A DNA stretch of 64,000 nt from Andreprevotia chitinilytica DSM 18519 (GCF_000711875.1 NZ_JONM01000012.1:1-64000); one strand, 5' to 3'; positions 7,304 through 16,393 are shown, counted from the stretch's first letter. Notes: generated by a model not told the origin, from the sequence alone. Translations and numbers: made by a program.

Positions 7304-9685
7304 CTACGATCCGACCCTAAAGCTAAAACCGGCCGGCATCGGTGTATTGCCGGTGTCGTCCGGCTCGAAGCTGGCCGAGATCAATTCCACGCTGCTGTCG
7401 GCCGATGCCGTCACCGGCTTGAACACCACGCTGACCACCGTGCCGCTACCCGCTACGCCCTCCGCCTGCCCCTTGGCGGAACGCCGTGCGCCCGAGACAA
7501 AAATCTTGCCCTGCTGTGGATCGAGCCGCTGGTTGAAGGTAGTCACCCCGCCTTGCTGCTTGAGGTAGTCGCCTTCCCGCACCGCGACCACCTGCAGCAC
7601 GTTGGGATCGAAGCTCAGCAACATCGGCATGCCCTGCACTTGTCGCCCGCTATCGAGCTTGATGTCCAGCGTGAAGGGCTCGCCTTCCTTGACCTGTGCC
7701 GGGCCGTTCCACGACAGGGCCGGCGGGTTGTCGTTGACTGCGGGAGCACTGGCGGCCGCCGCCTTGGGCGCGTCACCGGCTTTGGCTGCGGATTCCTTGG
7801 CTGCTGTGGCGGCCGGCTCCTTGGTGGTGGGCACAGCGTTTTTCGCGCCGGCGTTGGCGGCATCATCCGTTTCACGCGTTTTGATTTTCTTGTCCGGCGT
7901 GATGGTCTTCAGCAGCAGCGGCTTCGCGCCCAGCGATGTCTCGGTGCCGGATTCGAATTCAGCGGCATCCAGATCAGGCCGGCGTACGCCGCGTATCACG
8001 CGTGGCGTGATCGCCAGCACGATTTCGCTGCGCGAATGGTCGTCCTTCTGGCTGCCGAACAAGCGACCCAGCACCGGGAAGTCACCCAGCCCCGGAATCC
8101 GTACGCCGCTCGAATGTTCCTGATCGTTGATCAGGCCCGCCAAGACCTGGGTTTCGCCATCACGCAAACGCAGCACGGTCGTGGCATTGCGGGTGCCGAT
8201 CTGATACACCAGCGACCCGCTCTTGGTCTGGACTTCCTTGGCGATCGTCGACACCTCAAGGTTGATCTTGATCGCCACATCGGAATCCAGATAGACGTTG
8301 GGCTCGACCTCCAACTTCAGGCCGACATCCGCATACGTCACCGATTCGGACACAAACCCGGTCGCGGTCGAGGTGGTGGTCACCACCGGCACGCGGTCGC
8401 CGATCATGATCTTGGCTTTTTCCTTGTTGCGGACGCGAATGCGCGGATTCGCCAGCAAATTGGCATCCTGATCGTCTTTATGCGCATTGAGCGTGACCGG
8501 ATCGACCTTGACCGACATGGTGCCGACATGAAGATGCGCCAGATCGCTCACCGTCAGCGTGGTGCCGTTCGAGGCCACCGGTGCCAAGGCGACTTGATCC
8601 GGCCAGGTAATGCCGAGCTGCATCGTCTTGGCGCGCTGGATTTCCAGCACTTCCACTTCCAGCATCACTTCCGGATCGGGCAAATCCTGCAGGCTGATGA
8701 TGCGTTCCGCCATGCGCAAGACATCGGGCGTATCGCGCATGATGATGATGTTCAGGCGCTCGTCGATCACCATGTCCTTGGTTTTCAGGATCGTTTTCAA
8801 GGTATTGGCTACCGATTTGATATCGGCATTGCCAACGAAAAACGAGCGCACGGACAGCGTTTGATAGTCTTTGATCTTCTGCGGCGTGCTGGGATAAATG
8901 AGAATGGCGTTCTCACTCAGGATTTTCTGTTCCAGCTGATTGGTCGCCAACATCAGGCGCACGGCATCTTCAATGGAGGTGTTTTTCGCCAGTACCGTCA
9001 CTTTCAGGTCGGGGCGGATTTCTTTATCGAAAAAGAAATTCAAGCCCGATACCTTGGAAATCACCTCGAAAACGGATTTGAACGGCGCATCGCGAAATTC
9101 CAGCGTAATCGGCTTGCTATAGGCCGCCGCCAATTGCAGCTCCGGCGTGATGCTCTTTTCAACCGTGGCATCAGCGCGGGCTTTCAATGCCAATGCTTCT
9201 TTCTGGCCGGGGTTTTCCGACAGCACGATGCGCAGTTTCTCGCGTGCTTCCTGCTGTTGCGCCGGATCACGTTTATTCAGGATCGCCTCGACATCGGCCA
9301 GCAAGGCCCGATGGCGTTTTTCCATCGCCACCGCGTCCAAACCCTGTGCGGCCATATCGTTGCGCGGCTCGATCAGCTGGATTTCGCGATACAGGTTCTC
9401 CGCCGTTTGCAGATCGCCGCGCCGCCTTGCCGCATCAGCGCCCTTGAGGTCGTTTTCGATGATGGTGGCACGCTTGGTCACCAGCGCCATGCGATATTCC
9501 ACATTGCCCGGCGCTTCCTTGGCGGCTTGCTTCAGTAATTCAAAGCCTTCCTGATTCTTGCCGGCATCGAACAGCTTGTTGGCATTCTCATACGCCTGCT
9601 GGCCTGCGCAGCCGGTCAGAATGGACAGCGCCGCAGCCAGCAATAGGCATTTCTTCAGCCGCGGCCACCCGAGCAGATAACTCAA
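7304..9685 (-). CDS. GspD/PilQ/MshL-type secretin lipoprotein with C-terminal cohesin domain
   Basis: This 793-residue protein is the outer-membrane channel subunit of the operon. It begins with a lipoprotein signal (LLLAAALSILTGC, lipobox LTGC). Next come an N-terminal TPR-like segment (residues about 25-170), a secretin N0/STN-type domain (ITLEFRDAPFKSVFEVISKV), an N1-type domain (YQTLSVRSFFVGNADIKSVA), and the secretin barrel domain with VPVVTTTSTATGF, VGLKLEVEPNVY and VLAGLINDQEHSS. After an Ala/Lys/Pro-rich linker (about 600-670) it ends in a cohesin-like beta domain containing GEPFTLDIKLDSGRQVQGM and LQVVAVREGDYL. Cohesin tails are not part of standard GspD. The start overlaps the previous stop by 4 bases (ATGA). 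Confidence 0.9.
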   Translation of the reverse strand: MSYLLGWPRLKKCLLLAAALSILTGCAGQQAYENANKLFDAGKNQEGFELLKQAAKEAPGNVEYRMALVTKRATIIENDLKGADAARRRGDLQTAENLYREIQLIEPRNDMAAQGLDAVAMEKRHRALLADVEAILNKRDPAQQQEAREKLRIVLSENPGQKEALALKARADATVEKSITPELQLAAAYSKPITLEFRDAPFKSVFEVISKVSGLNFFFDKEIRPDLKVTVLAKNTSIEDAVRLMLATNQLEQKILSENAILIYPSTPQKIKDYQTLSVRSFFVGNADIKSVANTLKTILKTKDMVIDERLNIIIMRDTPDVLRMAERIISLQDLPDPEVMLEVEVLEIQRAKTMQLGITWPDQVALAPVASNGTTLTVSDLAHLHVGTMSVKVDPVTLNAHKDDQDANLLANPRIRVRNKEKAKIMIGDRVPVVTTTSTATGFVSESVTYADVGLKLEVEPNVYLDSDVAIKINLEVSTIAKEVQTKSGSLVYQIGTRNATTVLRLRDGETQVLAGLINDQEHSSGVRIPGLGDFPVLGRLFGSQKDDHSRSEIVLAITPRVIRGVRRPDLDAAEFESGTETSLGAKPLLLKTITPDKKIKTRETDDAANAGAKNAVPTTKEPAATAAKESAAKAGDAPKAAAASAPAVNDNPPALSWNGPAQVKEGEPFTLDIKLDSGRQVQGMPMLLSFDPNVLQVVAVREGDYLKQQGGVTTFNQRLDPQQGKIFVSGARRSAKGQAEGVAGSGTVVSVVFKPVTASADSSVELISASFEPDDTGNTPMPAGFSFRVGS

Positions 9686-10206
9686 TTCACTTCTCCAATG
9701 ACCAGCGTTTGTTTTTCATTCAGTGGCAGATAGGTAAAGGCCATCAGGCCGCCACCGATCTGATCCACGCGATAGTCGTCGATGGTGTCTCCGGCACGGG
9801 CGACGATATTGCGCTCGCCGTACTGCAGGAAAACAGCCAGTTTGCCGTCTTCGATATATTTGCCCAGCACCTGAAACGGCAGTGCCGGCGCTTGCGGGGG
9901 CAGCATGGCGGCCGCACTGGCACTTTGCGCCGGTACGGGCGTAGCCAGCCAGTTGGCCGGGGCCAAGGCATCGGCCATCACCCCGGAGCCGCGTCGGCTC
10001 AAGGCATGCAGTTTCTCTACCGCTGATGCGCTGGAGGCGACCTTGATCTGGCTGCTCTTATAGACACCCGATGGATGGCGCGGCGCAGGCTGCACCACGG
10101 CCTCGGCCTGATCGCGGCTCACCCAGAACACCAGGGCCAGCGTCACGCTCAGGGCGATGCCCAAAATGAGCTGACGCCGTTTTTGCGGATTCATGGGCTT
10201 GCTCAC
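9682..10206 (-). CDS. GspC/PilP-like inner-membrane periplasmic linker protein
   Basis: This 174-residue protein has a basic N-terminus (MNPQKRRQ), one membrane helix (LILGIALSVTLALVFWV), a Ser/Ala/Pro-rich linker, and a C-terminal small beta domain with LPFQVLGKYIEDGKLAVFL, NIVARAGDTIDDYRV and LPLNEKQTLVIGE. That layout is characteristic of the GspC/PilP family, which joins the inner-membrane platform to the secretin. Its position between the PilO-like protein and the secretin, with 4-base overlaps on both sides, supports this. Sequence similarity to either named family cannot be measured here, so the exact subfamily is uncertain. Confidence 0.72.
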   Translation of the reverse strand: MSKPMNPQKRRQLILGIALSVTLALVFWVSRDQAEAVVQPAPRHPSGVYKSSQIKVASSASAVEKLHALSRRGSGVMADALAPANWLATPVPAQSASAAAMLPPQAPALPFQVLGKYIEDGKLAVFLQYGERNIVARAGDTIDDYRVDQIGGGLMAFTYLPLNEKQTLVIGEVN

Positions 10207-10820
10207 AGGGCCCCCGCTGCTTCATGCGCCGCATCAGGGGCAGCCTCATGGGTGGGGTCTTGATCGCGCAGGAATACGACGAAACTGATCTTGGCTTCCA
10301 CTTCACGCGCATCGATCTTCTTGCGCGAGAACGCCACGGTTTCCAGCGCCAGCGCCGGTTGAGCGCGTAGCGACTTGAGCAGGAAACCTTGCACCTTCTG
10401 GTAATCACCCTTCAGCGGCAGCTGGATGCGATAGCGCAGCACCTTGGCGCGCGGATCGCGCTGCACGTTGTACTGGCCGGATGCCGGCGTCAGCCCTTCG
10501 CTTTCCGCCTGCTGCAACAAGGCTCCCACCAACGCCGGCAAGCCGCGCTGGGTGGGCAGGCCGCCATAAAACGCAGTCAAGGATCTGGCGGTGAGCGCAT
10601 CTTGCGGCACCTCGGGCTCCGGCACGGTGGCGCGTTGCCGCTTGGGGATGGTCTTGAGCAAGGCGACTTGCTCCCGGTGCAGCTGGTAGGCGGATACGGT
10701 GAAGCCGAGCGCAATCGCCAATGCAATCACCCCGCCGATCGTCAACACGCCGGCACGCTCCAGCGCCCGCCGCAGCGGCCACTCCAGCCAGGTTTCCAGG
10801 TAATGCATCAGCTGTGCCAT
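10203..10820 (-). CDS. PilO/GspM-like assembly platform protein
   Basis: This protein of about 205 residues has a short cytoplasmic segment (YLETWLEWPLRRALERAG), a membrane helix (VLTIGGVIALAIALGFTVSA), a coiled stretch and a ferredoxin-like periplasmic domain containing GLPALVGALLQQAESEGL, VLRYRIQLPLKGDYQKVQGF and LLKSLRAQPALALETVAFSR. This matches the PilO/GspM organisation. The start at 10820 was preferred over longer open frames because the membrane helix and homology begin there and it overlaps the upstream PilN-like gene by 13 bases. Its C-terminus is rich in Asp/Ala/His. Confidence 0.78.
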   Translation of the reverse strand: MAQLMHYLETWLEWPLRRALERAGVLTIGGVIALAIALGFTVSAYQLHREQVALLKTIPKRQRATVPEPEVPQDALTARSLTAFYGGLPTQRGLPALVGALLQQAESEGLTPASGQYNVQRDPRAKVLRYRIQLPLKGDYQKVQGFLLKSLRAQPALALETVAFSRKKIDAREVEAKISFVVFLRDQDPTHEAAPDAAHEAAGAL

Positions 10821-12130
10821 TCCGCCTCCAGCGAGAAGCGAATCGGCGCGGACGGGTTGTCGGTGGTGACATCGTGCTGCAGCAAATACACGCCGGACAG
10901 CTGATTCTGCTTGGCGAGGTAGGCCAGATACTTGGTCATTTCCGGCAGGGATTGCGCGGCAGCCAGCAGTTTCACCCGCTCGTTCTGCCCGGCCAGCTCG
11001 ATGCCCAGCAAGGCCACCTTGGTGCCAGCGGGCGGCTCGACGGTGTGCATCAATTGATCCAGCGGCCAGTTCAATTGATCGACCAGCTGGTTGACCGCCC
11101 GCACCTGCGCCGTCAGTGCGCGTGCTTCCGGCTCGGACATGGCGGCAGTTTTGACCGGCCGTGGGGCCGAGGAACGTACCGACTGCAGTGCTTGCGTCGC
11201 GGCCAGTTGATTTGAGGCGGACCACAGCCACCACACGGATGCGGCCAGTACTGCACAACCCAGCGCGAGTGCAACGGCACCGGTGCCATGTCGGCGTACC
11301 GAGCGCGCCGGGGCGAAATTCAGCGAAGCGGTGAGCGGCCACGCGGCGAACTGCGCGGCCAGCGAGCGCGGTGCGTTGCCTTGGGCCGGGAGTGCGACCA
11401 GTTCGATGCCGCTATCCGGCCCCAACTCGCCAGTCTCGCCAACGTGCAGCACATGGAGTTTGTCCTCTGTCGCGGCAGCGGTCGCGTCGCGCAGCAACGT
11501 ACGTCGCCACAGCAAGGCCAGCGGTGCCGACCAATCACCCTGCCAACGCCGCACGCCAACCACGGTCAACGCGCCATGCTGGTCGGCCCGCAGCAAGGTA
11601 AAGCTGTCGTTTTCCACCAAGGCAAAACCGGCCCGGTGTTGCTGGCTCAATGCCTGCCATGCCGTGACGGCGGCAGACTGGATCGACACCAGTTCGCACC
11701 CGGCTTGCGTGGCGGCTTGCTGCAACACGGCGAGTAAGGCGGTATCGATACCCAGGGCGAGCCGGTTGCGGCCAAAAACGTCTGCTTCCTGCACCCATTG
11801 GATCGCAGCGGCGGCGACGTCATCTCGCTGCGCGGCATAACGCAAACGGCACAGACCGGCGGCCTTGGCCTGATCGAGCAGCATGCGGCTCCACGGCAAG
11901 GTGAGCGACGCCACCAGCGCACCGCCCAGCACGATCCGCACGCGCTTGGGGCCGGTTTGCGACAACTCGCCCTGCAACCCGGCCTTGAGCGCGGCCAGCC
12001 ATTCTTGCGTGTGGTGATCCAGATCAGGCAGCGATAGCTGATGCACCTGCGGAAACACCTGGCCTTTTTCGGCGACGACCCATTCCAGCGTGGTAGCGCC
12101 GATATAAAGCACACGCTCAGCCAACGACAC
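10808..12130 (-). CDS. PilM-PilN (GspL/MshI-MshJ)-type fusion protein
   Basis: This protein of about 440 residues combines an N-terminal cytoplasmic domain of the actin-like PilM/GspL/MshI type (VLYIGATTLEWVVAEKG, RVRIVLGGALVASLTLPWSR, LALGIDTALLAVLQQ) with a membrane helix near residues 285-310 (GAVALALGCAVLAASVWWLW). A periplasmic PilN-like domain follows (VRAVNQLVDQLNWPLDQLMH, GTKVALLGIELAGQNERVKL, SLPEMTKYLAYL). In type IV pili these are separate PilM and PilN proteins, whereas type II systems use fused GspL. Start is GTG at 12130, overlapping the ATPase stop by 14 bases; a TTG at 12124 is an alternative. It would recruit the GspE ATPase to the membrane platform. Confidence 0.78.
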   Translation of the reverse strand: MSLAERVLYIGATTLEWVVAEKGQVFPQVHQLSLPDLDHHTQEWLAALKAGLQGELSQTGPKRVRIVLGGALVASLTLPWSRMLLDQAKAAGLCRLRYAAQRDDVAAAAIQWVQEADVFGRNRLALGIDTALLAVLQQAATQAGCELVSIQSAAVTAWQALSQQHRAGFALVENDSFTLLRADQHGALTVVGVRRWQGDWSAPLALLWRRTLLRDATAAATEDKLHVLHVGETGELGPDSGIELVALPAQGNAPRSLAAQFAAWPLTASLNFAPARSVRRHGTGAVALALGCAVLAASVWWLWSASNQLAATQALQSVRSSAPRPVKTAAMSEPEARALTAQVRAVNQLVDQLNWPLDQLMHTVEPPAGTKVALLGIELAGQNERVKLLAAAQSLPEMTKYLAYLAKQNQLSGVYLLQHDVTTDNPSAPIRFSLEAEWHS

Positions 12131-13775
12131 GGGAAACCTCCTGCAAGGTCGTCTCGCCACGCGCCACCCAATCGAGCGCATGCTGGCGTAGCGAGCGCAT
12201 GCCCATCCGCGTCGCTTCTTCTTTCATGCGGCCGACCGGGGCCTTGGTGATGATCATTTCGCGCAATTCGTCGTTCATTGTCATCACTTCCAGCACCGCA
12301 CGGCGGCCTTTGTAACCGGTGCCGCGGCAATGGCCGCAGCCACGCCCGCTGCGGAACCGCCACGAGGCCAGATCCAGCGTGTGCAGATCGAACTCCTGCA
12401 GCATTTCCGGCTCGGCCTGGTGATCGACGGTGCATTGCGGGCAGTTCAGCCGCAGCAAACGTTGCGCCACGATGCCGTTGAGCGCGGCAGCAAAGCTGTA
12501 GGGATCGACGCCCATGTGCATGAAGCGGCCCAGCACGTCGAACACGTTGTTGGCGTGGACGGTAGTCAGCACCAAGTGGCCGGTGAGCGCGGCTTGCACG
12601 GCGATCTGTGCGGTTTCTTCATCGCGAATTTCGCCGACCATGATCTTGTCCGGATCATGTCGCAGGATCGAGCGCAGGCCCTTGGCGAAGGTGAGGCCCT
12701 TCTTTTCGTTGACCGGAATTTGCAGCACGCGCGGCAAGCGGTATTCCACCGGGTCTTCGATGGTGATGATCTTGTCGCGGCCGGTGTGGATCTCGGTGAT
12801 CGCGGCATACAGCGTGGTGGTCTTGCCGCTACCGGTCGGGCCGGTGACCAGCAACATGCCGTTGGGTTTGGCGGAGAGCCGCCGCAGCGTAGTTTTGGTG
12901 TGCGCATCCAGCCCCAGCGTATCGAGGCTGAGCGTTTGCGCTGCTTCGGTGAGCGACTGGCGATCCAGCAGACGCAGCACGGCGTCTTCACCAAAGATGT
13001 TGGGCATGACCGAGACGCGGAAATCGATCTCGCGGCCCTTCACGCGCACCTTGAAGCGGCCATCCTGCGGCACGCGGCGCTCGGCGATATCCAGCTCGGC
13101 CATCACCTTCACGCGGGACACCACCTGCTCGGCCATATCCTGACCGCTCACTTGCCCCACCTGCACCATCACGCCATCGATGCGGTATTTGATATACAGG
13201 CAGCCGGCATCGCATTCGAGGTGGATATCGCTGGCCTGTAGCTTGAGCGCATCGTAGATCGTCGAGTTCACCAGCTTGACCACCGGGCTGGTGTCTTCGT
13301 TGATGCGCACCAGCGTGATGTCGTCCAGCGCTTGATCGAGCGACTCGACCGACTCGGCCCCGCCCATATCCTGCATCGCCCGCATGCGCTCTTCTTGCTG
13401 CGCCAGATACGCGGTGATGTCGCTGCGATGCGCCAGAAAGGTTTCGAACTCACGGCCAAGGCGCGATGCGGCCCAGTTTTCCAGCTCGTGATCGAACGGA
13501 TCGGCAATCACCAGGCAGCACGTGCCTTGCGCATCGGTGCCGGCTGCGATGTGGCGCTGCATGCAATCCGTGTACGGCATGCGCTCGAAGGTCGGCTCTA
13601 GCGCCTGCATGTCCGCCATCGTCATCAATGGATAGTGGAAGACCTCGGCCAATGCGGCAGCGAAGGCATCCGGCGCAAGGCCGCTGAGTTCTTCCAGCAC
13701 CGCCACCAGCGGGCGGGCCTGGTCGATCGCGAAATGGCGCGCCTGTTCGATCAGGCTCTTGGTCAATACCGTCAT
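12117..13775 (-). CDS. GspE/PilB-type secretion ATPase
   Basis: This 552-residue protein is the AAA-type traffic ATPase that powers pseudopilus assembly. It has an N-terminal MshEN-like domain (FHYPLMTMADMQALEP, CCLVIADPFD), an N2 domain (ASDIHLECDAGCLYIKYRID, RVPQDGRFKVRVKGREIDFR), Walker A (GPTGSGKTTTLYA), Asp box (ITIEDPVEY), Walker B (IMVGEIRDEETA) and His box (TGHLVLTTVHAN). The zinc-binding tetracysteine is present as CPQC and CGHC. All catalytic motifs are intact. It overlaps the GspF gene by 4 bases and the PilMN-like gene by 14. Confidence 0.95.
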   Translation of the reverse strand: MTVLTKSLIEQARHFAIDQARPLVAVLEELSGLAPDAFAAALAEVFHYPLMTMADMQALEPTFERMPYTDCMQRHIAAGTDAQGTCCLVIADPFDHELENWAASRLGREFETFLAHRSDITAYLAQQEERMRAMQDMGGAESVESLDQALDDITLVRINEDTSPVVKLVNSTIYDALKLQASDIHLECDAGCLYIKYRIDGVMVQVGQVSGQDMAEQVVSRVKVMAELDIAERRVPQDGRFKVRVKGREIDFRVSVMPNIFGEDAVLRLLDRQSLTEAAQTLSLDTLGLDAHTKTTLRRLSAKPNGMLLVTGPTGSGKTTTLYAAITEIHTGRDKIITIEDPVEYRLPRVLQIPVNEKKGLTFAKGLRSILRHDPDKIMVGEIRDEETAQIAVQAALTGHLVLTTVHANNVFDVLGRFMHMGVDPYSFAAALNGIVAQRLLRLNCPQCTVDHQAEPEMLQEFDLHTLDLASWRFRSGRGCGHCRGTGYKGRRAVLEVMTMNDELREMIITKAPVGRMKEEATRMGMRSLRQHALDWVARGETTLQEVSRVVG

Positions 13776-14959
13776 TGCAAACTGCCCGCCAGATCAAGAA
13801 TCGGGATATAGAGCAACACCACCACCCCGCCGATGATCAGGCCAATCAACATCATCATGATGGGTTCCAGCAGGCGGGATGCCCAATCGATCCAGCGGCC
13901 GAAATCCTCATCGTAAAAACGCGCACAGCGCTCCAGCATCTCCGCCAGCCGCCCGGCGCGTTCGCCCACCTTGATCAGCGATTCATCGATCGGCCCGGCC
14001 AATTGATGCGCCACCAGCACATCGGAGAGCGATCTGCCCTCCTCTACCTGTTGCTTTGCCAAAGCCAGGCGGCGCTGCTGCCCTTCCGTCAACAAGCCGG
14101 ACACCATGCCCAATGCCTTGGGCAAGGGAATGCCCGCCTGCAGCAATAAACTGGATGCGCGATAAAACCGGGCCAGCCGGAACTCCGCCGTCTTGGCCGC
14201 CAGAATCGGCAGGCTGAGCAGCAGATCGATCAATTTCTGCCGGGATACCGGATGCGCGATCACCGCGACCGCGCCAACGATGGTGACGATCAGCACCGTC
14301 AACGCCACCATCCAGTGCGCATGAATATATTTACCCAGCCCCAAGAGCAGGCCGGAGAAGAACGACACATTGCGCCCAGCCGTGTCGTACACCGCGCTGA
14401 AACGCGGTACCACGTAACCCAGCAGGAACAAGGTGATAAAGCCGCCCACCACCATCAACATGGCCGGGTAGATCGCAGAGGCGATCAGCTTTTTGCGAAT
14501 GGCATCGAACTGCAATTGATAGGCGATATAACGCGCCAGTACGTCCGCCAGATTGCCGGTGCGCTCGGCGGCGCGAATCGTAGCGACATACACCTCGGGG
14601 AAATGCTCGGGATAGCGGCCCAATACATCAGAGAAGTTCTCACCATGCTGCAAGCGTGTGAGAACGCCGGTGAGCACGGTACGCGCAGCCGGGCGGCGCT
14701 CTTTATTGGTAAGCGTAACCATCGCCTCGGCCAGATTCAGGCCCGCCTCAAGCAGCGATAGCAGCTCCTGACTGAACAACAACAGCGGAAAACGGGCCTT
14801 GCTGCCCGATTCGGTCGCGGCGGTAACGGCTTGCTCCAGCGACACCACCTGCACGCCCAGGCTCACCGCCTTGCGCACCGCCTCGTGCTCGCTCTGCACA
14901 TCAAGCGTGATGGTCTGCTTGCTGCCATCCGCAGCCAGCACCTGCAAACGCATCAGCAT
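13772..14959 (-). CDS. GspF/PilC-type inner-membrane platform protein
   Basis: This protein of about 395 residues is the first gene of the operon. It has the two tandem T2SF domains: the first with FSQELLSLLEAGLNLAEAMV and YPEHFPEVYVATIRAAERTG, the second with ARFYRASSLLLQAGIPLPKA and ESLIKVGERAGRLAEMLER. Three membrane helices are visible, one after each domain and one central (IYPAMLMVVGGFITLFLLGY; WMVALTVLIVTIVGAVAVIA; PIMMMLIGLIIGGVVVLLYI). Start at 14959 gives MLMRLQVLAADG; Met at 14953 is equally possible. The next gene's ATG overlaps its TGA. Confidence 0.92.
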   Translation of the reverse strand: MLMRLQVLAADGSKQTITLDVQSEHEAVRKAVSLGVQVVSLEQAVTAATESGSKARFPLLLFSQELLSLLEAGLNLAEAMVTLTNKERRPAARTVLTGVLTRLQHGENFSDVLGRYPEHFPEVYVATIRAAERTGNLADVLARYIAYQLQFDAIRKKLIASAIYPAMLMVVGGFITLFLLGYVVPRFSAVYDTAGRNVSFFSGLLLGLGKYIHAHWMVALTVLIVTIVGAVAVIAHPVSRQKLIDLLLSLPILAAKTAEFRLARFYRASSLLLQAGIPLPKALGMVSGLLTEGQQRRLALAKQQVEEGRSLSDVLVAHQLAGPIDESLIKVGERAGRLAEMLERCARFYDEDFGRWIDWASRLLEPIMMMLIGLIIGGVVVLLYIPILDLAGSLQ

Positions 14960-15082
14960 GCACCGGCCCCAGGCCAGCATGTCGCCGCAATCACGCCGAC
15001 ACCCGATACAGCCGCGCAGGCACGCCGCTGCATGCTTCCCCCGCTCCCCACAATTGCAAATTCCCTTGGCAAAACCACTTGA

Positions 15083-15111
15083 GACGTAAAAATCACGTCA
15101 AATGATGTGAA
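15083..15111. promoter_or_regulatory. Palindromic operator-like site upstream of the secretion operon
   Basis: Two overlapping dyads lie about 120 bases before the GspF gene. GACGT at 15083-15087 is inverted as ACGTC at 15095-15099, and TCACGTCA at 15094-15101 is inverted with one mismatch as TGATGTGA at 15104-15111. On the minus strand a TTGACG hexamer overlaps the dyad, so a bound repressor could occlude a promoter there. No matching regulator gene is in the window. Confidence 0.35.
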
Positions 15112-15268
15112 TTTTTTGGTAAGCAGCTTTTAGCAGTCGAACATGACAATGTCAATTCGGGTTGCTGACAGACCGACTGCTGGTGGCTTGGGGCTGCGTG
15201 GGAATGGATTTCCAGCAAATCCGTAATCGTGGGAGGGCCTCATGCAAAGGTCGCTGCAAGTTGCACGA

Positions 15269-15470
15269 CCCTCACCCCCGACCCCTCTCCCATAAATGGG
15301 CGAGGGGAGGACAGGCTGGGATTAGCAAACCGTGTTGCATCTTGTGTCATCGAAGGTTTTGTCCCCTCTCCCGCAAGCGGGAGAGGGTTAGGGTGAGGGT
15401 GTATGCAAAGGTCGCCGCACTTGGCACGACCCTCACCCCCGACCCCTCTCCCATCAATGGGCGAGGGGAA
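15269..15470. repeat. Cluster of three REP-like palindromic repeats
   Basis: Three copies lie at about 15269-15310, 15358-15402 and 15428-15470, alternating in orientation. Each contains CCCTCACCC, a G/C-rich spacer and CCTCTCCC followed by a short hairpin loop (ATAAATGGG, GCAAGCGGG or ATCAATGGG) and GAGGGG. The same family recurs at 32566-33118 and 55235-55375. There is no gene in the 14960-15574 interval. A small dyad CACCCT/AGGGTG at 15497-15511 lies just before the membrane protein gene. Confidence 0.8.
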
Positions 15471-15574
15471 AAACCCCGCCTGAAATAGATCGTAAACACC
15501 CTCTAAGGGTGATCTAAGTGTCCCGCTTTAAGCTTCCGCTCAATGACTCAACCTTGAATCGGGAACACTGACCC

Positions 15575-16393
15575 ATGCAGCCACTTACTACGTCCAACAC
15601 CCCCACGCCATTGCGTGACCCCGGCGAAACCGCGCTCGACAGCGGCACCATGCTCAACAAAGTTCCGCAGATTTCGATCGCTTTCTGGACGATCAAAATC
15701 CTGTCGACGACCGTCGGTGAAACGGGCGCGGATTACCTCGCGGTGCATGCCGGATTGGGCACTGCAATAACCGGCCTCATCATGGCGACCCTCCTGGCGA
15801 TCTCGCTGGTGGTGCAGCTTCGCTCAGATCGGTATGTGCCCTGGGTCTACTGGCTGACGGTCGTGCTGTTGAGCGTGGTCGGCACACAGATTACCGATGC
15901 ATTGACCGATGGCCTGGGGGTCAGCCTTTACGTCAGCACTGCTGTATTCAGCCTGTTGTTGGGGGCGCTCTTTGCGGTTTGGTATCGGCGCGAGCGCACG
16001 CTGTCGATCAAATCCATCGTCACCCGGCGGCGCGAGCTGTTCTACTGGGGCGCGATCCTGCTGACCTTCGCGCTGGGCACGGCCGCTGGCGATCTGGCGA
16101 CCGAAGCGCTTGGCCTCGGGTTCAGGGTTGGCGTGGTCGTGTTCTGGGCATTGATCGCCGCCATCGCCTTGGCGTATCGGCTTGGCGCAAGCGCAGTGCT
16201 GACCTTCTGGCTCGCCTACATCCTCACGCGGCCAATGGGGGCATCGCTCGGCGATCTGTTGTCACAATCCAAGGAATATGGCGGCCTCGGCTGGGGTACC
16301 GTCCACACCAGCGTTGTATTCCTCGTCATCATCGCATCCCTTGTTCTCACGGTGAGTTTGGCCAAGGAACGCCCTCGCGCCCAAGTTCAGTGA
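15575..16393 (+). CDS. COG4705-type multi-pass membrane protein
   Basis: This 272-residue integral membrane protein has about seven or eight hydrophobic helices. It contains repeated motifs of the form G(E/D)xx(A/T)DxLxxxxGLG: TVGETGADYLAVHAGLG, VGTQITDALTDGLGVSL, TAAGDLATEALGLGF and a variant around GASLGDLLSQSKEYGGLG. Thus the protein looks built from four related helix-pair repeats. This is the pattern of the uncharacterised COG4705 membrane proteins. It is followed 41 bases later by a small exported protein and a terminator, so the two form an operon. The function is not established; I do not assign a substrate. Confidence 0.75.
   Translation: MQPLTTSNTPTPLRDPGETALDSGTMLNKVPQISIAFWTIKILSTTVGETGADYLAVHAGLGTAITGLIMATLLAISLVVQLRSDRYVPWVYWLTVVLLSVVGTQITDALTDGLGVSLYVSTAVFSLLLGALFAVWYRRERTLSIKSIVTRRRELFYWGAILLTFALGTAAGDLATEALGLGFRVGVVVFWALIAAIALAYRLGASAVLTFWLAYILTRPMGASLGDLLSQSKEYGGLGWGTVHTSVVFLVIIASLVLTVSLAKERPRAQVQ

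Noticed and set aside
7280-9538. Plus-strand frame of about 750 codons opposite the secretin
   Set aside because: The secretin on the minus strand has full domain support; the opposing product is His/Arg/Gln-rich and featureless.
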